From the NCBI RefSeq assembly GCF_027563465.1, contig NZ_JAPFQA010000015.1, positions 61,145-125,144 of the forward strand: a stretch of DNA of 64,000 nt, written 5' to 3'. The notes under the pieces were generated by a model that worked only from the letters and a program-made list of their open reading frames with translations, did no database searches and had not been told where the DNA came from. The DNA is from Mesorhizobium qingshengii. Lineage in GTDB: Bacteria; Pseudomonadota; Alphaproteobacteria; Rhizobiales; Rhizobiaceae. The translations under genes were made by a program, and so were the position numbers. Positions 24,900 through 33,642 of the stretch are shown one piece after another. Position 1 is the stretch's first letter, and each line of letters opens with the position of its first letter.

Positions 24900-25835
24900 T
24901 CAGCTCTTGGCCGGGTGCTCCACCGCCTGGCGGCCGAAGTCGGGCACGTCGATGTCCTGGCCGGCCTCGATGATCGAACGGCGCACGGCCCGGGTGCGGG
25001 TGAACAGATCGAAGAGTTTCTCGCCGTCGCCCCAGCGGATGGCCCGCTGCAGCGACGCCAGATCCTCCGAGAACCGCGCCAGCATTTCGAGGATGGCGTC
25101 CTTGTTGTGCAGGCAGACGTCGCGCCACATGGTCGGGTCGGAGGCGGCAAGACGCGTGAAGTCCCGGAAACCCGAAGCCGAATATTTGATGACCTCGGAC
25201 TTGGTCACCGACTGCAAATCGTCGGCGGTGCCGACGATGTTGTAGGCGATGATGTGCGGCAGGTGCGAGACGATGGCCAGCGTCATGTCGTGATGCTGGG
25301 GATCCATCGTGTCGATGTTGGCGCCGCAGCGGCGCCAGAATTCGGAAAGCCTCTCCAGCGCATCCGGATCGGTGTCCGGCAGCGGCGTGAAGATGCACCA
25401 GCGATTGTCGAACAGGTCGGCGAAACCGGCATCCGGCCCGGACTTCTCGGTGCCCGCCAGCGGATGGCCGGGAATGAAATGGACGCCGGCCGGCACATGC
25501 GGCTGCATCTGCGCGATGACCGATGCCTTGGTCGAGCCGACATCGGTGAGGATCGCGCCCGGTTTCAGCGCCGGCGCGATTTCCTCGGCCACCGCGCCGG
25601 ATGAGCCGACCGGCACCGAGACGATGACCAGATCGGCATCGCGAACCGCTTCTTTCGCGTCGGTGGTGTAGGAATCCCCCAGCCCAAGTGCCTCCGCCCG
25701 CGCCAGCGTGGCGGCACTGCGGGTCGAGATGGCGACGTGACCGGCCAGCCCCTCGCGGCGGATGACACGGGCCAGCGACGAGCCGATCAGGCCGATGCCG
25801 ACCAGAGCGATCTTCTCAAACATCGGTGATGCCAT
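24900..25835 (-). CDS. tyrC: Prephenate/arogenate (cyclohexadienyl) dehydrogenase
   Basis: This enzyme oxidatively decarboxylates prephenate and/or arogenate in tyrosine synthesis with NAD(P). It has 311 aa. The Rossmann glycine motif is GIGLIGSSLA near 13-22, the HFIPGHPLAGTEKSG block near 118-132 holds substrate residues, and the second catalytic His lies in DPQHHDMTLAIVSHLPH near 190-206. The six-base gap to hisC on the same strand makes a hisC-tyrC transcript likely, an order found across rhizobia. An internal start (MFEKIALVG, 25823) is possible. Confidence 0.93.
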   Translation of the reverse strand: MASPMFEKIALVGIGLIGSSLARVIRREGLAGHVAISTRSAATLARAEALGLGDSYTTDAKEAVRDADLVIVSVPVGSSGAVAEEIAPALKPGAILTDVGSTKASVIAQMQPHVPAGVHFIPGHPLAGTEKSGPDAGFADLFDNRWCIFTPLPDTDPDALERLSEFWRRCGANIDTMDPQHHDMTLAIVSHLPHIIAYNIVGTADDLQSVTKSEVIKYSASGFRDFTRLAASDPTMWRDVCLHNKDAILEMLARFSEDLASLQRAIRWGDGEKLFDLFTRTRAVRRSIIEAGQDIDVPDFGRQAVEHPAKS

Positions 25836-25841
25836 GGTGCT

Positions 25842-26951
25842 CTAGCTTTTCAGGAATGTCGTGAGTGCGGCGACGACGCCGCGATTGGCCTCTTCGGTGC
25901 CGATGGTCATGCGCAGCGCGTTGGGAAAGCCATAGCCGGAAACGCGCCGCAAGATATAGCCGCGCGCGGTCAGATAGTCGTCCGCCGCCGCCGCGGAGTG
26001 TTTCTGGTCATCGGGAAAATGAATGAGGACGAAATTGCCGACGCTGGGCGTCACCCGCAACCCAAGTCCCGTCATCTGTTCGCTGACCCAGGCCAGCCAG
26101 GTCTCGTTGTGCGCGACGCTGCGCTCGACATGGGCGCGGTCGCGGATCGCCGCGATACCGGCTTCGATCGCCGTTGCATTGACGTTGAAGGGACCACGCA
26201 CACGGTTGATGGCGTCGACGATGTGCATCGGCGCGTACATCCAGCCGATCCGCGCCCCGCCAAGACCGATCTTGGAGAAGGTGCGGGTCATCACAACGTT
26301 CTCGGCGCTGCCGACCAGTTCGATGCCGGCTTCATAGTCGTTGCGGCGGACATATTCGGCGTAAGCCGCGTCGAGCACCAGCAGCACGTGCCTGGGCAGG
26401 CCGGCATGCAGGCGGCACACCTCCTGGAACGGCACATAGGTGCCGGTCGGATTGTTGGGATTTGCGAGGAACACGATTTTCGTGCGCGGCGTGACGGCGG
26501 CCAGGATTGCGTCGATGTCGGCGCGCTCATCGGTCTCCTTGACCGCTACCGGGATGGCACCTGCCGACTGGATGTAGATCTTGTAGACCATGAAGGCGTG
26601 TTCGGTGAAGATCGCCTCGTCACCGGGCGCCAGATAGGTCTGCGCCAGCAGGCCCAGAATCTCGTCGGAACCGTTGGAACAGATGATGTTCTGTGCGTTG
26701 AGGCCATGCACCTCGGCGATCGCTTCGCGCAGCCGCCTGGCGGTGCCGTCGGGATAGATGTCGAGCTTTCCGGCAATCTCCCGCGCGGCTTCGATCGCCT
26801 TCGGCGAGGGCCCAAGCGGATTCTCGTTCGACGACAGCTTGTAGACCTTGGCGACGCCGGCCGGCGCCGTGCTCTTGCCCGGCACATAGGCGTCGATGTC
26901 CATGATGCCCGCGCGCGGGGTTGGACGTGCCTGATCCGGTGTCTGCTTCAT
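25842..26951 (-). CDS. hisC: Histidinol-phosphate aminotransferase
   Basis: This PLP-dependent class I/II aminotransferase of 369 aa acts in histidine synthesis and, beside tyrC, probably also in aromatic amino acid transamination. YKLSSNENPLGPSPKA near residues 35-50 binds substrate, the SNGSDEIL block near 95 contacts PLP, NPNNPTG near 170 is the family marker, and the PLP lysine lies in TFSKIGLGGARIGW near 230. The start is ATG 26951 (MKQTPDQARPTPRAG). A longer in-frame reading would overlap the SAM-II riboswitch and lacks family similarity. Confidence 0.93.
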   Translation of the reverse strand: MKQTPDQARPTPRAGIMDIDAYVPGKSTAPAGVAKVYKLSSNENPLGPSPKAIEAAREIAGKLDIYPDGTARRLREAIAEVHGLNAQNIICSNGSDEILGLLAQTYLAPGDEAIFTEHAFMVYKIYIQSAGAIPVAVKETDERADIDAILAAVTPRTKIVFLANPNNPTGTYVPFQEVCRLHAGLPRHVLLVLDAAYAEYVRRNDYEAGIELVGSAENVVMTRTFSKIGLGGARIGWMYAPMHIVDAINRVRGPFNVNATAIEAGIAAIRDRAHVERSVAHNETWLAWVSEQMTGLGLRVTPSVGNFVLIHFPDDQKHSAAAADDYLTARGYILRRVSGYGFPNALRMTIGTEEANRGVVAALTTFLKS

Positions 26952-27093
26952 TTCGAGATATCCATCGAGAAAGCTCCCGGCAGGAGCCGCAGCGGAAATA
27001 CAAGCCATGACCGGCAATGTCGAGAGGTTGCGGTGGTGCCAGTGGCCGGCATTGACGGCAAGGCGGGCGAGTTCTAGAAGGGCAGCGACAGTT

Positions 27094-27146
27094 CCGTGGT
27101 GATTTGGCCGGTCGGCTTGCAGCCACGTTAAACAATTCGCTAAAGG
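27094..27146 (+). ncRNA. SAM-II riboswitch (metA motif)
   Basis: The sequence contains the conserved core of the SAM-II aptamer: ccgtggtgatttggccgg, then tcggcttgcagccacgttaa, then acaattcgctaaaggg. P1 is cgtgg (27095-27099) with ccacg (27122-27126). The conserved tgattt in the loop and the ttaaa and gctaaagg tail form the H-type pseudoknot that binds S-adenosylmethionine. It is 138 bases upstream of metX, the usual target in alphaproteobacteria. It also fills most of the 331-base gap between hisC and metX. Confidence 0.94.
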
Positions 27147-27162
27147 GCCGTTTGCGTGACGT

Positions 27163-27194
27163 AACCGGCTTTGCGAAGGCATTGCCGGTTTTTT
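27163..27194 (+). terminator. Intrinsic terminator in the metX leader
   Basis: The arms aaccggc (27163-27169) and gccggtt (27184-27190) pair around a 14-base loop and are followed directly by a run of T. It lies 17 bases after the SAM-II aptamer on the same strand, so it is a plausible transcription-termination expression platform. The classical SAM-II platform hides the ribosome site instead, which is too far away here. Confidence 0.65.
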
Positions 27195-27283
27195 ATTGTC
27201 CGCGACCGGGCGGATGAGCGCATCGGCCCGAAAATCGGCAGCGATTTTTCGAAAAGCACGATGCGGAATGGTAGAGAGATGTG

Positions 27284-28453
27284 ATGGCCGCTCTGCGCGC
27301 TGGAAAGACCAACAACGAGGCCGACCAACCGTCGAGCCCGGTGTTGCGTTTTGGATCTGACAAGCCGCTCAAGCTCGACGCCGGCACGCTGCTGTCGCCG
27401 TTCCAGATCGCCTACCAGACCTATGGCACGCTCAATGACGCCCGTTCCAATGCCATCCTCGTCTGCCACGCGCTGACCGGCGACCAGCACGTCGCCAACA
27501 CCAATCCGGTGACCGGCAAGCCGGGCTGGTGGGAAGTGCTGATCGGCCCGGGCAAGATCATCGACACCAACCGCTTCTTCGTCATCTGCTCAAACGTCAT
27601 CGGCGGCTGCCTGGGCTCCACCGGCCCGGCCTCGACCAATCCCGCCACCGGCAAGCCCTATGGGCTCGACCTGCCGATCATCACCATCCGCGACATGGTG
27701 CGCGCGCAGCAGATGCTGATTGACCATTTCGGCATCGAAAAGCTGTTTTGCGTGCTCGGCGGCTCGATGGGCGGCATGCAGGTGCTGCAATGGGCATCGA
27801 GCTATCCGGAACGCGTCTTCTCGGCACTGCCGATCGCCACCGGCGCCCGCCATTCCTCGCAGAACATCGCCTTCCATGAGGTTGGCCGGCAAGCCGTGAT
27901 GGCCGATCCGGACTGGCATGGCGGCAAATATTTTGAGTACGGCAAACGCCCGGAAAAGGGGCTGGCGGTGGCGCGCATGGCCGCCCACATCACCTATCTG
28001 TCGGAAGCCGCCCTGCACCGGAAATTCGGCCGCAATCTGCAGGATCGCGAAGCGCTCACCTTCGGCTTCGATGCCGACTTCCAGATCGAAAGCTATCTGC
28101 GCCACCAGGGCATGACCTTCGTCGATCGCTTCGACGCCAATTCCTATCTCTACATGACGCGGTCGATGGACTATTTCGACCTCGCCGCCGACCATGGCGG
28201 CCGACTGGCCGATGCTTTTGCCGGCACCAAAACCCGCTTCTGCCTGGTGTCCTTCACCTCGGACTGGCTGTTTCCGACGGAGGAGAGCCGCTCGATCGTG
28301 CACGCGCTCAATGCCGCCGGCGCATCGGTGTCATTCGTCGAGATCGAGACCGACCGTGGCCACGACGCCTTCCTGCTCGACGAGCCGGAGTTGTTTGCCG
28401 CCATCAACGGCTTCATCGGTTCTGCGGCACGGGCGAGAGGGCTCGCATCATGA
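27284..28453 (+). CDS. metX: Homoserine O-acetyltransferase
   Basis: This alpha/beta hydrolase-fold acyltransferase makes O-acetylhomoserine (or O-succinylhomoserine) from homoserine and acyl-CoA, committing it to methionine. It has 389 aa. The nucleophile is S161 in GGSMGGMQ; the catalytic Asp is in SFTSDWLFP and the His in TDRGHDAFLL near the C-terminus. NVIGGCLGSTGP near 100-115 is the family block. Whether it uses acetyl- or succinyl-CoA cannot be told reliably here. It is controlled by the upstream SAM-II riboswitch and overlaps metW by four bases. Confidence 0.95.
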   Translation: MAALRAGKTNNEADQPSSPVLRFGSDKPLKLDAGTLLSPFQIAYQTYGTLNDARSNAILVCHALTGDQHVANTNPVTGKPGWWEVLIGPGKIIDTNRFFVICSNVIGGCLGSTGPASTNPATGKPYGLDLPIITIRDMVRAQQMLIDHFGIEKLFCVLGGSMGGMQVLQWASSYPERVFSALPIATGARHSSQNIAFHEVGRQAVMADPDWHGGKYFEYGKRPEKGLAVARMAAHITYLSEAALHRKFGRNLQDREALTFGFDADFQIESYLRHQGMTFVDRFDANSYLYMTRSMDYFDLAADHGGRLADAFAGTKTRFCLVSFTSDWLFPTEESRSIVHALNAAGASVSFVEIETDRGHDAFLLDEPELFAAINGFIGSAARARGLAS

Positions 28454-29064
28454 GTGTCAACCGCGACCAGCGTGTCGACCTCGAGGTCGTCGCCAACCTC
28501 ATCCCGCCACAGTCCCGCGTGCTCGACGTCGGTTCGGGCGACGGCTCGCTGCTCGAACTGCTGCAGGACACCAAGCAGGTCGACGGCCGTGGACTCGAAC
28601 TGTCGCAGCGCGGCGTCAACGAATGCGTGGCGCGCGGCCTCTCGGTCATCCAGGGCGATGCCGACAAGGATCTCCAATTCTATCCCGACAAGGGTTTTGA
28701 CTTCGTCGTGCTGTCGCAGACGCTGCAGGCCACCCGCAACCCGAAGCTGGTGCTCGACGAACTGCTCAGGATCGGCAACCGGGCGATCGTGTCCTTTCCC
28801 AATTTCGGCCATTGGCGGGTGCGCCTGTCGCTGTTCCTCAACGGCCGCATGCCGGTGACCAAGGACCTACCCTACTCCTGGTACGACACGCCCAACATCC
28901 ATTTCTGCACCATCCGCGACTTCGTCAACCTGTGCGACGAGCTTGGCGCGACGGTGGAAAAGGCAACCGCGCTCGACGCCAACGGCCAGAAGATCGGGCT
29001 GTCGATGCCGTGGTGGTTCTGGAATTTCTTCGGCCAGCAGGCGGTGTTTTTGCTGAGACGGTAG
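28450..29064 (+). CDS. metW: Methionine biosynthesis protein MetW
   Basis: This 204 aa class I SAM-binding methyltransferase-like protein activates MetX in several proteobacteria and is encoded with it. The SAM motif is VLDVGSGDGSLLELL near 24-38, and the family blocks FDFVVLSQTLQATRNP near 77-92, VSFPNFGHWRVRL near 112-124 and PYSWYDTPNIHFC near 142-154 are present. It starts with ATGA over the metX stop, which implies translational coupling and the same riboswitch control. Confidence 0.95.
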   Translation: MSVNRDQRVDLEVVANLIPPQSRVLDVGSGDGSLLELLQDTKQVDGRGLELSQRGVNECVARGLSVIQGDADKDLQFYPDKGFDFVVLSQTLQATRNPKLVLDELLRIGNRAIVSFPNFGHWRVRLSLFLNGRMPVTKDLPYSWYDTPNIHFCTIRDFVNLCDELGATVEKATALDANGQKIGLSMPWWFWNFFGQQAVFLLRR

Positions 29065-29075
29065 CTTTGTTCGCC

Positions 29076-29843
29076 ATGCACCTATTTCGCAAACGCCCTT
29101 TGCCAGTTGAAATTCCGCCAGACATCCTGGTTGGGATAAAAGCCGGAATTTTGATCTGCACGTCACCGCGTAGCGGCAGCAACCATCTCGCTGGATTGAT
29201 GGCAGCCGCCGGACTTGGCAACCCTCTGGAATGGTTCGGCGGCCGCCGGGTTCTCGAATTGCCGGACTATCCTCGCGATCCCCGTGCCCAGGTCCTGCGT
29301 GCATTGAAGGATGGGCGATCCACATCCGGAGTTTACGCAGTCAAACTGTTTGCCAGCCAGTTTTCCCAGGTAGCCAAGACTGTGGATCTCCCTGCCAGCC
29401 TTCCAAGATTGCGCTATGTCCGTCTGACTCGCCGCGATCTGCTTGGTCAGGCGATTTCGTGGACGCGCGCTCGTCAAACTGGTCGATTCCGCTCAACCGA
29501 GACCAGTCGGCAGGCGCCACGCTACGACGGTGCGGCGATCGCGGAGTCGCTTGAAAAAATCGCGCTGGAAAATCTGGCCTGGGATGTCTGGCTCGCAAGG
29601 AACGGATTGCCCTTCCTGTCATTGACATACGAGGAAATCTTGGAGGCCCCACGGGCGAACCTCGAGAAAATCGCATATCTGGCTGATACCAAGATCGCCT
29701 TTGAGCCTGCGTCTGTCCCCAACTCTGGTCTCGAAATTCAACGAGACACCGTCAGTGCGGAATGGAGGGAGCGTTTCTTGTCGCAGTACTCCGACACCTC
29801 AAGATTTCTGGCCAGCAATCGTCGTATTCGGCTTTTTCGATAA
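29076..29843 (+). CDS. Stf0-like sulfotransferase
   Basis: This 255 aa protein matches the Stf0 (trehalose 2-sulfotransferase-like) family, which moves sulfate from PAPS to a carbohydrate. The 5'-phosphosulfate-binding loop is CTSPRSGSNHL near residues 28-38, the 3'-phosphate site RYVRLTRRDLLGQAISWTRA near 118-137. The later block AWDVWLARNGLPFLSLTYEE fits the family. The start ATG 29076 gives the normal spacing to the PAPS loop, 11 bases after metW. The gene is AT-richer than its neighbours, and two glycosyltransferase genes follow, so sulfation of a surface or signal glycan is a reasonable inference. The acceptor is unknown. Confidence 0.78.
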   Translation: MHLFRKRPLPVEIPPDILVGIKAGILICTSPRSGSNHLAGLMAAAGLGNPLEWFGGRRVLELPDYPRDPRAQVLRALKDGRSTSGVYAVKLFASQFSQVAKTVDLPASLPRLRYVRLTRRDLLGQAISWTRARQTGRFRSTETSRQAPRYDGAAIAESLEKIALENLAWDVWLARNGLPFLSLTYEEILEAPRANLEKIAYLADTKIAFEPASVPNSGLEIQRDTVSAEWRERFLSQYSDTSRFLASNRRIRLFR

Positions 29844-30009
29844 AAAATCCGCGATCGGGTTCCGGTTTGATCGTAAAGACAATCCGCCAGAGTATATCTG
29901 ATCAACGAGCGCCATGCGAAAACGGTGCCGCCTGATCGGCAGGGGTTGCCTTTACATTGGGTTGTGGGAACTATAGTCACCCAGGCACTGATAACTGGTC
30001 GGTGTAGAG

Positions 30010-31002
30010 ATGGCTGAAGAACGCACGACATATTCACTCGTCGTGGAAATGGAGAACGCCAGGTCCATCGATTGGGCCGAGGTCGGCGTTGGACTGAAGG
30101 CCTTGGCGCGTGAAATTGCCGTCGTTTCTTCGAACGGCTTGGCAAGACCCAAGGTTGTCATTGCTCACGGCGGCAGAGACACGGATGCGAACGCTCTTCT
30201 TGACGACATCACAGCGCAAGCGCCGCAATTGGAACAGGTTGCCGACCTGATCTTTGCCGCTTGCCCGGGGGGACGATATTATGACCTCAAGAATAATGGA
30301 GTCCTGAGGACAGATGGAGATGTAGTTGTCTTCACCGATTCGGATACGGTTCCGGAGCAGGGGTGGCTCTCGGCTCTCCTTGGACCTTTTGAGGACCCGG
30401 AGATTATCTGCGTAAACGGATACACATATCTTTTGTACGACGATTTCTTTTCAAGAACGTTTGCCTTGATTTGGTTTTTCCCGATGGCGCGAGGAGACAG
30501 GCGATTTGCTTCGAAGCGGGCACTCAACGCCAACAATATAGCCTTTCGACGTCTCTGGATTACAAACAACCCTTTTCCGAAGCACAATGGCTTCAAGGTT
30601 TCCTGCACTTTGCTGATGCGTAAACTGCAACGCGAAGGTCATGAAATTCGCAACGTTAACGCACGCGTCTACCATTACGCGCCGCGCGGCTGGAAATTCT
30701 TTTACTGGCGTGCGCTGGTAACCGGCCGCGATGCCGATCGGAAATTTGTCGAGCTTGGTTCACCCAGCCGCATGCAACGGGTGGCCAAATCATTCAGCCG
30801 CTGGTTCACCATGTCCTGGCGTACAACACGACGTATAGTGGGCCATGCCCGCGAGACAGGGATGCCCCTTTGGCAAATTCCGTTCTCCCTTGTGGTCGGT
30901 CAGGTATTTTATGGCTTGGCGTTTTGGGGTCAGTTCAGTTTCGCAACCGGTATTGTCCGGGACGAAATCGAACTCGTGCCGGACTATGTCGGACACAGCT
31001 AA
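30010..31002 (+). CDS. Family 2-like glycosyltransferase
   Basis: This 330 aa GT-A fold protein has its metal-binding DxD as DSD at residues 110-112 (VVVFTDSDTVPEQGWL). KNNGVLRTDGD before it is the usual context. The downstream ALNANNIAFRRLWI and FKVSCTLLMRKLQREGHEIR resemble the acceptor-recognition half. A hydrophobic segment near residues 295-315 may anchor it to the membrane. Its composition is visibly AT-richer than the core genes, which suggests horizontal transfer. It lies between the sulfotransferase and a second glycosyltransferase. The donor and acceptor are unknown. Confidence 0.75.
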   Translation: MAEERTTYSLVVEMENARSIDWAEVGVGLKALAREIAVVSSNGLARPKVVIAHGGRDTDANALLDDITAQAPQLEQVADLIFAACPGGRYYDLKNNGVLRTDGDVVVFTDSDTVPEQGWLSALLGPFEDPEIICVNGYTYLLYDDFFSRTFALIWFFPMARGDRRFASKRALNANNIAFRRLWITNNPFPKHNGFKVSCTLLMRKLQREGHEIRNVNARVYHYAPRGWKFFYWRALVTGRDADRKFVELGSPSRMQRVAKSFSRWFTMSWRTTRRIVGHARETGMPLWQIPFSLVVGQVFYGLAFWGQFSFATGIVRDEIELVPDYVGHS

Positions 31003-31064
31003 ATGCTTGGTGGCGGTCCTTTGAATTGCGCCTGCCAATGTTGAATTGATCCAGGAGCAACCGA

Positions 31065-31385
31065 CTACTCGAGGACATCCGTGGCCTTGTGTGGATGTCC
31101 AACGCCGGTAACGAAGATCACGTCGGATTCCGAATTCTTGGTCCGCAGGCCCAGGATCGCCTGGTAGGCGGGCGATTCGTACCATGCGCGCACATGGTGT
31201 CTGTCCGGGAATTCGATGACGATCAGATGTCCCGGCCAGCTGTTTTCGACGACCTCGAACTCGCCGCCATGGACGACGAAACGACCGCAGAAGGGCTCCA
31301 GCGTGGCATCGATCTTCTCAAGATATTCGACGATCCACGGTCCTGGCGTGACGTGGCGCATATGAGCAACGGCATAGGCGGTCAT
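31065..31385 (-). CDS. DUF1330 domain-containing protein
   Basis: This 106 aa dimeric alpha/beta-barrel (ferredoxin-like) protein is of unknown function. Family features are MTAYAVAHMRHVTPGPWIVEY at the start, FVVHGGEFEVVENSWPGHLI near 45-65 and VIEFPDRHHVRAWYESPAYQ near 64-83. It points opposite to the two flanking glycosyltransferases. The 366-base gap that follows (31386-31751) shows no gene I can support, only a weak stem gcgcatacttgcgc near 31719. Confidence 0.87.
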   Translation of the reverse strand: MTAYAVAHMRHVTPGPWIVEYLEKIDATLEPFCGRFVVHGGEFEVVENSWPGHLIVIEFPDRHHVRAWYESPAYQAILGLRTKNSESDVIFVTGVGHPHKATDVLE

Positions 31386-31751
31386 GACTGCACTCCCTCT
31401 GCATCGAGGCCGATCAGCAGGCCTCGCAAGGGCAATGTGCCGAAACGCCGATCGCAAGGCGATTACGCCCGAGGTAATGGAATGCATGCGGTCGGAGCGA
31501 CCTCCCCGCAGGTGATTCGCACCCCCTTTTCGGCAAAGCTGTTGCAATTGGAACGCTAGGGGCGGGAATTCGTCATCTCACGCGGGGTTGGGCACCGGCG
31601 CGGCGAGTGACACGTGCAGCTGTTTTATATAGCGTCGCGGCGAATACGATTGAGGTGTGGCGGAGGGGGAAGTCCGATCCATTCGACCGTTGTGAAAATC
31701 GAAAAGTCCTGGATTGACGCGCATACTTGCGCGGGAAACCGCTGACGCGGC

Positions 31752-32666
31752 ATGGTCGGAATCACCGAGCCGCTCATCACGGTCATAACGCCAACGCACA
31801 ACCGGCGCGAAACAGTGCTGCGCGCGGTGGAAAGCGTGCTTTCCCAGAGCATGCCGAGACTTGAGCATATTGTCGTCGACGATGGCTCGACCGATGGAAC
31901 CGAGGCCTCGCTCGCGCGCATTCGCGACCCGCGGCTGATCTATGTCGGCGCGAAATGGCGAGGCGCCAACGCCGCCAGGAATGCCGGCATCGAGCGGGCG
32001 CGGGCGCCTGTGGTGACATTCCTCGATTCCGACGATGTCTACCTGCCGCACCGGCTCGAACGGACCCTGAGCTGGTTTGAAGACAATCCGGCGCTTCAGG
32101 TCCTGATCAGCTCGTTTGTCTCCCTGAAGAGCAATCGCGCCACAAACTGCGTCAACCGAGAAGTGTTCCTGAGCCCGACCATGCTGGAACGGGCGCTGGT
32201 CGCGCAGACGATCTTCATTGCCGGTTCAGCGATAACGGCCCGCCGCGAAGCCTTGCTGGGCATTGGCGGCTACGACAGCGACATCACCCGGATGCAGGAT
32301 CGGGAATTGCTGCTGCGTCTTGCCCGGCGCTTCGGCGCGCAATTGTCCGGGGACATGGACTGGACGAAATACAATTCGGAGAATTCGATTTCGGGCCGCC
32401 GCGACGGCTATGTCGAAGCCTATGCGAACCTGATGGGCAAACACCCGCATATTGCGCGCTCCTACCCGCACATTCCGCCCTACATGATCTCGCGGCAGAT
32501 CATTGCCGATATCCTCAGAGGCCGGATACCGGAGGCGATTGCGGGTTACATGGCCAACCGCTCGTCGACAGCGCTCGGCTACTCGCTGCCGGAACTGATG
32601 CACGGCTATGTCCGTGGCCGGCGCTGGCGCCGTGATCTTAAAAAGCTTGGTGCCCGTCCGGCCTGA
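31752..32666 (+). CDS. Family 2 glycosyltransferase
   Basis: This 304 aa GT2 enzyme has a canonical N-terminus: VITPTHNRRETVLRAVESVL at 11-30, the UDP-sugar motif VVDDGSTDGT at 41-50 and the DxD metal site FLDSDD at 90-95. After residue 150, ITARREALLGIGGYD and MQDRELLLRLARRFG carry the acceptor and catalytic ED region. No membrane segment is evident. Together with the other glycosyltransferase and the sulfotransferase it suggests a small surface polysaccharide or glycan decoration locus. Confidence 0.88.
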   Translation: MVGITEPLITVITPTHNRRETVLRAVESVLSQSMPRLEHIVVDDGSTDGTEASLARIRDPRLIYVGAKWRGANAARNAGIERARAPVVTFLDSDDVYLPHRLERTLSWFEDNPALQVLISSFVSLKSNRATNCVNREVFLSPTMLERALVAQTIFIAGSAITARREALLGIGGYDSDITRMQDRELLLRLARRFGAQLSGDMDWTKYNSENSISGRRDGYVEAYANLMGKHPHIARSYPHIPPYMISRQIIADILRGRIPEAIAGYMANRSSTALGYSLPELMHGYVRGRRWRRDLKKLGARPA

Positions 32667-32753
32667 TATATCCCGAAAGCATGCCCTCGGACCTGATCCG
32701 GGGGTGGGCAGCGGCCTTGGGACAGCGAGATGCCAAGCAGGTCCGGCGCAAGC

Positions 32754-33557
32754 TCATCGATCGAGTTCCGGAAAAAACGGATCGGAATAGAACCGTCTGT
32801 CCCGTTCGCCTTGCAGGCAGTCGATGGGAGCCGCGGCATCGACGGGAACGACCCTGCCCCTCTCCTGAACGCCGCTGACCTCGAGGATCAATTTGCGCCG
32901 GATGGCCGTGGAAAACTCGGCGGCCGCGTGGATCGGCAGCACAAAGGAACCGGGCCCTCCGGTCACGCACTGGGCATAATATTGATCGAGATGGCTGAAG
33001 GTGGGCGACGGGCTGATCAGGATCGGCAGGCCGTTGACGACGATGCCTTTGGCGATGGCGGCATCGCGTGTCGTGGTGACCGGCGGCCCGATATTGTTCG
33101 GGCCATCGCCGGAAATATCGATGACGCTGCGTTCGCCCCGGAAGACAATGCCATCGAAAAGCCTGGCGCCGAAGGCAAGCGCACCGGAAATCGAGGTGCC
33201 GCGAAAGCTGCGGAACGGGCGAGCCGCGACCTTGTCGGCAAAGCTGTTGGCGCTTTCGGCGCTGTCGATGATTTGCCAGCCGATGACCGCGTCATCGCGC
33301 ACCGTGCCGGCCCATTCGAAATAGGCGAGCGCGATACGGCCCGTGTTGCCGGCGCGGACCGCCTTGATGAAATCGGGATGCCGCAGCGCCTCGACATAGC
33401 CGGCGCGCTGCAGGGCGAATTCCCTTTCGTCCATCGACAGCGAGATATCGACAGCCAGCACCAGCTCGACGTCCACGGCCAGCGCATCGGGCGGCGAGGC
33501 GACAGGGGCTGCCTGGGCGCAGGCAAGACAGGCAAGCAGGCGGAGAGCATCAAGCAT
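32754..33557 (-). CDS. DUF1194 domain-containing secreted vWA-like protein
   Basis: This 267 aa protein has a short signal-like hydrophobic start (residues 1-18) and a von Willebrand A-type metal site in VLAVDISLSMDEREF (Asp at 37, DxSxS pattern) with the Thr/Asp pieces FRGTSISGALAFG near 125 and VIDISGDGPNN near 155. DUF1194 is an alphaproteobacterial secreted family with no known function. Its start is close to 33557, but an earlier start with a fuller signal peptide cannot be excluded. It lies upstream of no obvious partner. Confidence 0.82.
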   Translation of the reverse strand: MLDALRLLACLACAQAAPVASPPDALAVDVELVLAVDISLSMDEREFALQRAGYVEALRHPDFIKAVRAGNTGRIALAYFEWAGTVRDDAVIGWQIIDSAESANSFADKVAARPFRSFRGTSISGALAFGARLFDGIVFRGERSVIDISGDGPNNIGPPVTTTRDAAIAKGIVVNGLPILISPSPTFSHLDQYYAQCVTGGPGSFVLPIHAAAEFSTAIRRKLILEVSGVQERGRVVPVDAAAPIDCLQGERDRRFYSDPFFPELDR

Positions 33558-33642
33558 GGCCGGCGCCGAGGTTGTTTCTGCGGGGAAGCTTCCCTCGCGA
33601 TCACGGCGAAATAAAGCTCTGCACCGTGGCCCGGACGCCGGC

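Noticed and set aside
26952..27182. N-terminal extension of hisC
   Set aside because: The extension would overlap the SAM-II riboswitch on the other strand and lacks similarity to HisC; the start at 26951 fits.
31386..31751. Gene in the 366-base gap before the second glycosyltransferase
   Set aside because: No open frame with a sensible start, composition or motif; only a weak stem is visible.
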